From assembly GCA_028564675.1 (NCBI GenBank), contig JAOVVO010000350.1:17981-81980 (forward strand): a DNA stretch of 64,000 nucleotides, read 5' to 3'. Positions 24,277 through 34,083 of the stretch are shown here, one piece after another. Within the stretch, counting starts at the first letter, position 1, and each line of letters starts with the position of its first letter. Both the position numbers and the translations under genes were made by a program. The notes beneath the pieces were generated by a model, which saw only the letters and a program-made list of their open reading frames with translations, did not search any database and was not told where the DNA came from. This DNA is from Onchocerca lupi. Taxonomy: Eukaryota > Nematoda > Chromadorea > Rhabditida > Onchocercidae.

Positions 24277-26098
24277 AATATTATGATGCATGTGCTTACT
24301 TACTAGATAGGAATTTACCATCCTCTCCATCCCATTTCTCTAGTTTAACTCCTGCTAAATTCATTCCAAATATGATTAAAGCGAATGAAAAATTTTTAGA
24401 AAATTGTAAAATAAAGAAAAGTCTACGGAGCAATGATTTCACTACGAAACTCTTTGATTTTTATTGTATCATGAAACATAAATTATCATTAAATGCCTTC
24501 TTTATTATTTTTTGCAAAACAGTATTATTCAGAACCCATAATCCCGACGAGAATAAAGAAGAAAACATTCATGAAACAGACATACATGTGAATTTAGAGA
24601 GAAAGAGATATTTTCATAAATAACTGAGAAGCTGCAAGATAAACAACTTTCATTAAAAAGATGGTATAAAACAAAACACTTGGGTATAGTAGTAATGCCG
24701 GGTGATAAAGTAACTGACCAATAAAAAAATAATGTCAACGTTATGTCCACAGGAATAAATATGGCGTGAAGATGCATTACCAGAACTGCGTGGAAGGGAA
24801 GGGGACTCCCAATTTTAAACGGATTATATATTCATACTGAACCAATTAAAATTCGAAAACGATTCATTTTTAAATGGTTATGCTATCATCTATTTCTACT
24901 CATTACTACGTAGAAAGTTGAACTCTCAACCACTTTCTACCACTACTACATGACAACAGCACATTCTCCTTCTCTGCATCATCTTTCGCTTACTCAGTGC
25001 CACTATGAAATACTTGCCATGTCCTTTCTCTCATATTCTATATTTTCATGATTCTCATCTGTTTATCACTAACAACTCTTCCATTAACACTCATTAATCA
25101 CATTGTATCCCTCTTATCCATCCATAAAGACGAATATGGGAACATACTCAAATAATTATGATTTACTAGGATTCAATTCATTACCCATAATTTAAAAAAT
25201 AAATCAATTAATGAAAGCCAGGATTTCATGCTCTAAGATACTTTAATTTCCTACACGCGAACAAAGTTATAGCTTAAAGAAGTATTTAACAGAAAAAAAA
25301 AAAAATCACCATTATTAGTAATGTATATATTTACAAAGAATGTGAGCAATGTGAGCAAATGAGGGAAATACTTACAAAGAAGTATTCCAGAAGCATAGGG
25401 ATCCCACCAAATCAGAAAAAAATCTACGGAAAACCTAACTGCTCAATACGCCAAAGCGTCAAAACAATGCAAGATATTCCCGAGATTTCTTTTTACATTA
25501 CCTTTTGTATACGCAACCAATTGAAAGTAAACAATATACAAAAAGGGATCAATTCGTACGCACTGACTACTAACTGACTAACTCAATTCTAAAGGTTTCC
25601 GACTAGTGCCTGGGAAATTCTATAAATTAAACTTCCCAAGTCGTGTTTTTCTTTTTTTTGGTTCCAAATTCAGATATCACATGCTTAATGAGATCTGTAC
25701 CTTAGACAAAAACAAAAACAAATACAACTAGATGATTAAACCAAAGTAAACATAATGAACTATTTGAACACAGGCGACTTAGCAAAGAATCAGTTAATGC
25801 ATTCCTAAAGAGAAAAACGGGAAAAATCCAATATGGAGAAAATTTTATTTAGAACAACTATTTACAGCAACCTGGAAAAAGCAAGAAATTCGCAAAAACT
25901 AAGCTCTGTGTAGTAAAAATCGATAAGAAGATGACAAGATATGTTTTCGTCAAGAAAGGAATAATATTAAATTACAAAAAACATATAAAAATCACAACTT
26001 TATCAATTAATTTATGTATCTAACAACTGCTATTTACTACTTTTCTTTGAGCATCAAATGCATAATTCGCATTTACTTCAAGGCCTTCGCAGAACTTC

Positions 26099-26104
26099 TT
26101 TATT
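26099..26104 (-). terminator. polyadenylation signal after dnj-14
   Basis: Minus-strand AATAAA about 246 bases after the dnj-14 stop codon. Confidence 0.45.
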
Positions 26105-26349
26105 GCAAGCATCGTCTTAGAACGCGATTTTCTAAAACACTTTGAACCGTAAATTGTCATTAAAAAAGATTTTGAAGTAATGAAATGCAATAAAAACGGC
26201 ATATTATTATAAATAAAAATGAAGACTAAAGAAAAAAAAAATACTATTTTCATGAGTTCCAAAATATCTTCCTTTGAACAGAATAAAATTCAAGCTAAAA
26301 GATGTCAATACATTCCAAGTAATTCATTGCACATACTAAGTCAGAATAT

Positions 26350-27747
26350 TCAATTTCCAAGATCAGTTTCACCATTTGCATAACTTATCGAATATGTTGC
26401 AGGATGATCACGCAAGTTTTCATTTGAGTCTTCAACAATTTCTAGATCTGCATCGTCTTTAGTCTAAAAAGATACAGGCCTAATACAAAAAAGCAGTATA
26501 AACATCGGATAGGGATATATCGAGTAAACTTACAAGAAACATCATTTTTCGTCAATTCTCGAACTCTAGAGTAAAATAAAGGTAAATTACACTTTTCGAT
26601 AACATATTCGATTCTTCTGGCTGGTCAACAATCACTGAAGTACTTCCACTTATCCCCTGTTCTGCATCACTTTCTTCGGCATCTTCCTGGATAATTAGGA
26701 GCAGTAGTAAACTAATATTCTTGACAAGAAAAAATTTTGATGCAATCCATTAAAGAAAAAAATAGACCTCATCAAATCCTTTTGGCTTATATTTACCACA
26801 GCAGAAGTTGCAACAACAGTTACAACAAAACATGCAGCAGCAACAAAAAAAGAAGCAGCAACACGTCGAAAGTCCGCAAATCATGAATACCCACTGTAAA
26901 AGACATAAAAAAAATTATTTGTTTACAAACAGTTTCAACTTTTCAATTATGGCTTCTCGATGAGTACCTTATTCATACCGGAACAAACTTTCTCATATTT
27001 CTGGTATATAATAGCGTAATCGCATATGAAATGAAGTTTGGCACCTCAAAATATTTTGTTCACTGGAAAATAAAAGCTAATAACTAGCTCTATTCCATTA
27101 CTTTAGGAATAAGTCTAACTTTAAACCAGGGTTTGAAAGCTAAATTGATCGCAGTACTGTCATCACCAAATTGTTCCATCAACTTCAGACCCATGTCTCC
27201 ATACTCATCATACATTTTACGTCTTGTTGGTACCGAGAGCACAGCATGCGCATGATTGACTTCTTTAAACTGAAAAGTGACGAAAATTAATCAAAATTAC
27301 TGAATATCAGCAATTTATCTGCAAAAATACTTTTGTTATGTCTTGACAATCATCTGTAAACATTACAATAATTAAACTCTAAAAATTTTCACTTCCATGA
27401 TTATGGTATTCAAAATTAAATCAACTCGAAATGGTCAAAACCAACGCGTTCAGTTTTCTCCGGATCATCATCCAAATTTTTGTCGGGATGATACTTTAAA
27501 GCTAGTTTCCTGTAAGCGCGCTTGATATCATCATCGGAAGCATCTTTTGTAATACCCAAAATTTCATACAAGCTAGGTCCTTTTGTTCTGGAATTATGTC
27601 ATCAGCATATATGGAGAAGTTCGAGAATAACTAAGCACAAATTACTACATTTTAAAAAGAATTCTAATAAACTTACTTTCTCTGTTTTGAATTGGATCTT
27701 CCGCCTTCTTGTGGACCAGATTCGCCCAAGTCTGATGATAATACCAT
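26350..27747 (-). CDS. dnj-14: cysteine string protein (DNAJC5 family)
   Basis: Synaptic-vesicle co-chaperone that recruits Hsc70 to keep SNARE proteins folded. Six minus-strand exons (27747-27677, 27587-27446, 27269-27120, 26893-26768, 26686-26591, 26463-26350) join in phase to 232 residues; human CSP-alpha has 198. A short polar N-terminus leads into a J domain (about residues 28-97) with the HPD motif at 57-59 (LKYHPDKN), which stimulates the Hsp70 ATPase. A linker follows, then the cysteine string (about residues 122-158) with 15 cysteines, including CCCFFFCCCC and CCNCCCNFCC; this is palmitoylated in known CSPs and anchors the protein to vesicles. The acidic tail (EDAEESDAEQG, TKDDADLEIVEDS) is variable, as in the family. 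A TTTATAG acceptor five bases before the start suggests trans-splicing. The exon 5 donor could alternatively be placed two bases away, but only the chosen one keeps frame. Confidence 0.95.
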
Positions 27748-27752
27748 CTCTG

Positions 27753-27759
27753 CTATAAA
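27753..27759 (-). promoter_or_regulatory. candidate trans-splice acceptor of dnj-14
   Basis: On the minus strand TTTATAG ends five bases before the ATG at 27747, a typical spliced-leader acceptor position. Confidence 0.45.
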
Positions 27760-29079
27760 TAATCATGTAATTCACAATATTTGTATTTCTAAAGTAAGCA
27801 GAGGAGATCGGACATGCAAAATAATATCCTGTATTAGCTCGAATCCGTTATAAACCAATGAAATAATTTTAATAAAATGAGTAAATATAACAGAGCTGCA
27901 AAAGTTTAGAGAGAATAAGCTAAGAGATGGCATCATGAGCTTCCTTCAGCAAATGTTGATAGTGATGCTATTACCAACAGAAATCTCTCAATTATCGGAG
28001 TTACGATACTAGTCTCTCAAGACCATATCAGAAGAGACCTATGACGAAATATGAGGAAGACCACCTGCTACTAACTCATTCCTAACGCGCACAAAATTGC
28101 GGCTCCGTTACGTTAGGATACTGTTGCAGTGGTTTAAAATGTCTGTATATGAACACTTTTTTCCACTGCATTCATTTTTGCGCAAGTTTGTGTAACATTT
28201 TGATTTAACTCAATGAATTGTATTCATTCGATTTAACTAAGTTAAAATCAAATTCAAGTTCAAAAACTCTGCCAAATAATCTAATAAAAATCATCGTGGT
28301 GTATTGATTACAAGAGAAAAGTAAGCAAAATAAAAGTGGTCATAAATAAACTGAAGAAGAACAGTTCATTAACCCACAGTAGGATAGTAAACTCGGTAGA
28401 AATCAATGATGAATAAAGCTTGTCTTGTGCATGCTTAAGGGAAAAAACTTTTACCAGCTTGTTGAAGCTGTTGCGGAAAATTTCGACATTTAAGTGTTTC
28501 GTATTTTACGTACAACCCAGAATAATTCCTTTGGAGAATTCAGTTTTAATTTCTTCTCATTTTTTCTTTCTCTTTTGAAATAGTCTGTCCTTGTTGTTTA
28601 TTTTATTGATTACTAAAACTAAGATGATAAGCTTCCTTCCATAATATAATTGTGGACAAGGCGCTTTCATACTCTTATTTTCTGGGTATTTCAAAGTAAT
28701 ACGTTACTTTGGATAATTAAATACGCTGAGTTGTATTAAATATATTAAATTACATTAGGACCATGAATTGGTGCAGCAAAAATACATGTCATCAAAAGTT
28801 CTATTCAATGTGTTTGCTGATTAACGATGGATCACAATCTTCTAGAACACTTCTGGAATGTATCCTATCATGCTGTGACACTGTCTGTCATAATTCTCCT
28901 GTTAAGACAAGATATTTAGGTGAGCTGGGCTTTATACATACCAAAGTCCAGTCCAAGAAAATTAAAATGCAAAAAAGAGAAGAAATTTTTCAAAAATTGT
29001 AACCGTAACACGTTAGAATGAAACATTAAAGCCATATTCAAAATGGCTTTTGTTACACAAGAGATAAGAAGATGAAGAA

Positions 29080-29135
29080 ATGAATCATGATGTCTTCATT
29101 TCAATCAAATGAATCATACCGTCTTCATTTCAATC
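29080..29135 (+). repeat. imperfect 28 bp tandem pair
   Basis: ATGAATCATGATGTCTTCAT and ATGAATCATACCGTCTTCAT head two adjacent units (29080-29107 and 29109-29135) that both end TTCAATCA. Non-coding surroundings. Confidence 0.85.
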
Positions 29136-32095
29136 ATTTTTCTATAGTCATAAATTCTGAAGTTTGGAAATAATAGTCAGTTGATAAAGAAGGGATTGCT
29201 GGAAGTAGACGGCACTGGTGAATATCGGAAAATTGCAAATAAGGGATTCTTTGTAAAAACAGATCAACGCAAAATATTTTAAGCATTATGTAATTCGTAA
29301 AAATTCATTATTTTGGAAGGAATAAAGTTGGATGCATGACAAAATACTAAAATTGGATGCATAAAATACTTTGGAACATGACCAAGACATTCGAAAATTA
29401 TTGTAAACCAGCTGGAGCGTATTCGACTTCAGCTAGTCTATATAAATAAAAATGTCAATGTTCGTTTGTTCAAAATCTTAAACCTCCAAAAGTTCTTAAA
29501 CACGCACCTTATCTATATTGATTTAAAATCTTAGATATCGGAAAGTTCTTACCTATTGCTTTGAAATTTTGGCACAATGTTGCACTCGTATACGTGCATG
29601 TTTTTATACACGCGTTGCTGTAGCTCAGTCTGGTATAGTGGAAAAAAAGGAAAGAGAAAACGCATGTTTCTAATTTTGGGAAAAAAACTGATACTTTGTA
29701 ATTTGATCTGTAGTTCGTTGGACTGGAGATTGATTCCTCCTATTATGATTCGGCTGGGTCAGCAATAGGTGTGAGGAGGTATTTTGCGTCTTGTGTAACA
29801 AGGATGAATGCTGTTGAGAAAAGCTTTATTGATTGATGAAAAGTGATTCATTGCAACAAACAATTATCAAAGAATATCAAAACAAATTGATCGCTGGATT
29901 CTTCTTTTCTTTGTCGCTGATAGAGAAGAATACTATTCTAGTGAACAGTCAGATTGTTGCTACTGTTGCGTCGCTCTGAACTGTCGAACTGGAACTCTTG
30001 GAACTTTAAACTGTTGCTGTTGCTGCGTCGATCCCTATCGTTTATCTGTGAATTGGAGCTTTTTTGATGGTAAACATATTTGTCGTCACTTTTGAAACTA
30101 TGTCGCACCACCTCAACTTTAATATTTCTTGATCAATGTCAAACACGACTCCATGTTCAACCGTCACTCAATTAAAATTGTTTTGCATTCCTGATACAAC
30201 CCAGCTGATGATTATAGTTTTAGCCCCCATGTTCTCAACGGCGTTGTGACAGAAATATGTCTTTGTTGCGCTGAAATTTAATGAAGAAACGGAAGAAATG
30301 TGTTGCAACGTCGAAAAAAAAGTAAATAAATAAATAAACTGCCTCAACTTGAAGAACTACGAGAGCCATTAAAAATTTTGCTTGCCGGATATACCGTCGA
30401 ATCAAAGCGTTTCCTATCTAAAATCAAGAAATATAACTTGAACTTCCAAATGATGTCGTTCCGCGCAGAAAGCATAGAACTGTGACAAAGAAAATGATAC
30501 ATGAACCTTGCGGTACACTGAATCCAAATTCATCATGCATGATAGACGGAAAATGATGCAAACTATGTCCTCGAGCATTAGTATCCAACACATTTACAAG
30601 AAACGATGAATATTCTTTAGACAGAAGATCAACAGAAGATGGCAGTAAATTAGCAAACATACAAATGTGGAATGGTGATATCAAAATAGATAACCAGGTG
30701 GATGGTTCCATATTCGACTTTGCTATTAAAAGCACATAAACGTGGAATACTGTAACTCCGTTAAATTGATCAAATACATTTGTAAGTACGTTAATAAAGA
30801 CACTTTGCAAGTACGTTAATTGATAAGTACGTTAATAAACACAAGACATATCAGTTTTTGACGTGCAGCCAGAAAGAAGTGATAGGAATGCGGTATTACA
30901 TGCGATCAAATCGCGCAGCATTAGACTGGAAGATACATAAACAGCAATGAATCTGTGCGGCGAGTTCTTTCATTTCCCATACATGAAGTACAGCTGTTGT
31001 TCACTTGGCAATACCTCTAGAAAATAGACAAGGTGTTTATTTTACAGCTGCAAATATGCAACAAACAGCCCCACATCCACCTGCCACAACGTTAACTGCT
31101 TTCTTCACATTATGTCAAACTGACGCATTTGCGATAACACTGTTATTTTCGGAAGTGCCTACGTATTACATATGGAATGCGAATAATCATTTGAATGACG
31201 CAAACAAGGAGAACCAGTTGACAACCTGGCATATTCAAACAATTGCGATAGGCAGACTGTACACCGTGCATCCTAATCAAAACATATGTTTCTTAAAAAA
31301 TTTTTAACGGCGTTACACATGCTAGTTTCCTCAGTGCATGTCAAGTTTTGAATTTATTGGAGAATGACCTGCAGTGGGATGTATGCATTGATGATGCATG
31401 CAACACGTCACATCCAAATCAAATTCATACATTGTTTGCAATCATATTGACCGCCTGCTCTCCTTATCTCCAACAGAGTTATGGGAGAAATATAAATCAC
31501 ATATGGCTGAAGATATTCTCAATCGAATACGCAGCGAAAATTAAAATATGAACATCGATTTCACAGCAGAAATCTACAACGAATCGTTATATTGATTGAA
31601 AACTTGTGCTCACAAATCGCGAACAAAGTTCCCAGTCGATTGGGAATGCCATCACAGAATCAATTTGCTGCTGCTTTGTTCGATGTAGAATTACATCACG
31701 AAGAAAATGACAACACGATCAATCTTTCGTCATACGTGCAGTCAAATATTCCTAAGCTAGCGTTTGAGCAAAAAGGTATTTATGATCAAATAATGCAAAC
31801 TGTCACTGAGGGGGCTGAAGAAATCTTCTTTTTAGATGCGCCAAGAAGAACTAATAAAACGTTTCTAATTAGATTGATTCTGGCAACAATCGATCCCAAA
31901 ATGACATGGCCTTAACTCTTGCATCGTCCGGAATACTGTAACATTGCTACCAGGTGAAAGAACTGCTCATTCCGCCGTGACCTTGCCGCTGAGCATGCGA
32001 TTCATTGGAATTTCCACACGCAACATTTGCCGTGAAATTTTTCTGAATGGTGGAGAGTGATGTCGCTCAATAGCCAAATATCACCAGTGAGTCTA

Positions 32096-32160
32096 ATTGG
32101 ATTGGATTGTATTGAATTGGGTTGAATTTGTGTCGTGCTGAGTTGAATTGAGTTGATTTG
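32096..32160 (+). repeat. degenerate TTGAATTG / TTGAGTTGA repeat
   Basis: A short minisatellite-like stretch of variants of ATTGGATTG, ATTGAATTG and AGTTGAATTG inside the solo LTR. A similar but not identical tract lies at 40891-40958. Confidence 0.75.
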
Positions 32161-32166
32161 TAGCTT

Positions 32167-32188
32167 CTCAAACTTGGGTAATTAAACC
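32167..32188 (-). other. exact 22 nt nematode SL1 spliced-leader sequence
   Basis: On the minus strand these 22 bases match nematode SL1 end to end: GGTTTAATTACCC followed directly by AAGTTTGAG. A real SL RNA gene would continue with the donor GTAA; here the next bases are AAGCTAC, so this is not an SL RNA gene. The join SL1-AAGCTAC looks like the start of a trans-spliced mRNA. It lies in the sense direction of the surrounding LTR. Confidence 0.9.
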
Positions 32189-34083
32189 TTTATCATGAAA
32201 CGTTGATAATACGACAACGATAACGACAATGACCCTTACAATGTCAGTTGTATCAACAATTCCAATGATCCCAAAAGAGACTAAACGTCCTGACCTACTA
32301 AATATCAGACCTTGAGAAAAAAAATCAATAGAAATGAGACTACACTGAGGATTATGCTTATCTATAGAGAGATGACAATGACAGAGTTTGACCTACAAAT
32401 GAAGCGCCATTATCAGTACATGAGAGCGCGCCTTTATTGGCGCGTAAACTAGACTACAATATTTGAATTATTGATTGCATATTAAGATAACAATTCAGAA
32501 CAACAAAAATGATTGAATTAAACAATTGATATCTCGGACTTTCTCGGGGTTTCCGACAACATTTCCAAAACATCGGGCAGGAGAAAAATATTGCAAAATG
32601 CAAACTTATTGTTTGGGATGAATGTACGACGAAGTGCAAAAAATCGGTCGAGGCTCTTGATCGATCATTGCAAGATTTGTGTGGAAATATCAGACCATTT
32701 GAGAGAGCATTAGGATTGCTTGCGTGAAATTTTAGACAAATATTACCTGTAATTCCTCGATCGACACCAGCCGACGAAATAAATGCTTGCCTGAAATACT
32801 TTACTTTGTGGTGATACATAAAAACGTTAAAATTAACTACAATATGCTTGTCCAGCTGCGAAATGATCGATCAACTGGGATCTTCTCACATCAATTGCTG
32901 GAAATTGGAAACGGAAAGGTGCCGATTGATCTGACCAAGGACAAATTTTATTGTCTCATAACTTCTACAATTTAGTAACGTCAAAAGAAGAGTTGGTTGA
33001 AAAAATATTTCCCGATATTCAAACCAATTATAAGAATCATGATTGGCTAAGTGAACGAACTATTCTTACAGCCAAGACAATGACTTTCGACGAACTTCAC
33101 AATATTATTCAGTCTAACATTCAAAGCGAGGCAGTAACATACAAGTACGTTAATACTGTTATGGAAGCAGATGAAGCGGTTAATTATCCAACAGAATTTT
33201 TGAATTCACTCAATCTGCCATGAATGCCACAGCTCGTACTGCAATTGAAAATTGGCGTGCCAATTATCATGTTGCGAAATATCAATCAGCCAAAACTTTG
33301 CAACGGCACGCAGATTGCAATGAAAAAATTAATGAGCAATGTCGTAGAGCAACGTTCTTGATAAGAACTATCAAAGGTGAAGATGCCCTTATTCCTCGCA
33401 TTCCTATGATTCTAGCGGATGCCATTTCATTTTAAGGATTGCAGTTCTCAATTCGATTGGCGTTTGCATTCATCACCAAAAAGTTCAGGGTCAATCTTTA
33501 GAATTTTGCGATTTAGATCTAGAGACCGATTGCTTCTCACATGTACAATCACATCTTGCATGTTTTAGAGCCGTCAAACCAGTCAATCTCTATATCTACA
33601 CAGAATAACAAAAAATATTGTATATTCTTCAGATAATTAAAGATTCAAATAATGCAAAATTGTATTGATCAGCAGTAAATCCTTAATGCGTCAAATTATC
33701 TTAGCACAGTGGAAAATAGCAGATATTTAAGGATTTGCCGAGTGAAATCCCTAAAAGGGACTGATTTACCGACGAAATCCCTGAAAATGAACTATTGAGC
33801 AACATATTGGGCAAGAATGACAGAACTGACAGTCAACCCAGGAAAAGAAGGAGAGAGATGGGAAGTAATGAGAGAAAAAAAGGAAGGCGGATTCAATAAA
33901 CTCCGCCCCTCATTTACTTTTAGTTGTCACAGACTTGAAACGTTAGAAATAGTAAGTATATTTATATGAGAACACACGCCTATTCGAATGCAAGGTTGTG
34001 TCAAAGTTTGAAAAAAGTCGGTGGAGAACTTGCAGAGATTATTGAGAAGTAACAGCTAGCATTTACATTTTTATTTATATAGA

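Larger units (their letters stand above)
24028..26349. other. convergent intergenic region, cho-1 to dnj-14
   Basis: Lies between two 3' ends. It holds AATAAA at 24271-24276 for cho-1 and, on the minus strand, AATAAA (plus-strand TTTATT at 26099-26104) for dnj-14. Short open frames here lack family resemblance. I see no RNA gene. Confidence 0.55.
27748..29436. other. intergenic region upstream of dnj-14
   Basis: Presumed dnj-14 promoter region, 1.7 kb, up to the left end of the Helitron. It holds a 28 bp imperfect tandem pair at 29080-29135. An 79-codon frame at 28763-29002 is cysteine-rich but shows no family resemblance and no splice support. Confidence 0.5.
32028..32558 (-). mobile_element. 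solo LTR inserted in the Helitron helicase frame
   Basis: The Helitron protein reads ...FIGISTRNI up to about 32028 and resumes at DNISKTSG after 32558; intact relatives read NISKTSG without interruption. The inserted 531 bp begins TG and ends CA, and is flanked by the 5 bp duplication ACATT (32023-32027 and 32559-32563). On the minus strand it starts TGTCGGAAACCCCGAG and ends CACGGCA, a typical LTR form. No internal retroelement genes adjoin it, so it is a solo LTR left by recombination. It holds the SL1 sequence at 32167-32188 and GTTGA-rich degenerate repeats at about 32096-32160. Family (BEL/Pao or Gypsy) is not determined. Confidence 0.75.
30330..33620 (+). pseudogene. Helitron RepHel (PIF1-type helicase) pseudogene
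   Basis: Broken copy of the Helitron replicase-helicase, spread over several frames. In order I can read: LPQLEELREPLKILLAGYT and KIKKYNLNFQMMSF (N-terminal region), then immediately MIHEPCGTLNPNSSCM; the segment that should lie between, including the HUH nuclease, is missing. Next come FTAANMQQTAPHPPATTLTA, TLFAIILTACSPYLQQ, a helicase motif I reduced to APRRTNKTFL (family: GPGGTGKT), then KCKLIVWDECTT (Walker B region), NYPTEFLNSLNLP and GEDALIPRIPM. Stops and frameshifts are frequent, and a solo LTR interrupts the frame at 32028-32558. The helicase lacks the Walker A glycines, so it is not functional. Confidence 0.9.
29437..34083 (+). mobile_element. decayed Helitron-like element with inverted termini
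   Basis: The left end starts TCTATATAAATAAAAATGT (29437-29455), much like the TC-starting 5' termini of animal Helitrons. The same 19 bases appear inverted at 34065-34083. CAGCTAG directly precedes the left end (29430-29436), and CAGCTAG also occurs at 34053-34059 just inside the right end; CTAG fits the CTRR 3' terminus of Helitrons. Between the ends lie remnants of the Helitron helicase protein on the plus strand (30330-33620). No intact replication-initiator (HUH) motif was found. The element is therefore a dead copy of about 4.6 kb. Whether the inverted ends belong to one element or to two abutting copies cannot be settled here. Confidence 0.8.

Noticed and set aside
28763..29002. Cysteine-containing 79-codon ORF
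   Set aside because: No family resemblance, no splice-site support; expected by chance in this length of AT-rich DNA.
30424..30810. 128-codon minus-strand ORF
   Set aside because: The plus strand here encodes MIHEPCGTLNPNSSCM of the Helitron protein; the minus frame has no resemblance.
32167..32188. SL RNA gene
   Set aside because: The 22 nt leader is exact, but the following bases are AAGCTAC instead of a GTAA donor, and I see no Sm site or SL RNA stem-loops after it.
32454..32819. 121-codon minus-strand ORF
   Set aside because: It is the antisense shadow of the Helitron helicase and the solo LTR; the plus strand carries the recognisable motifs.
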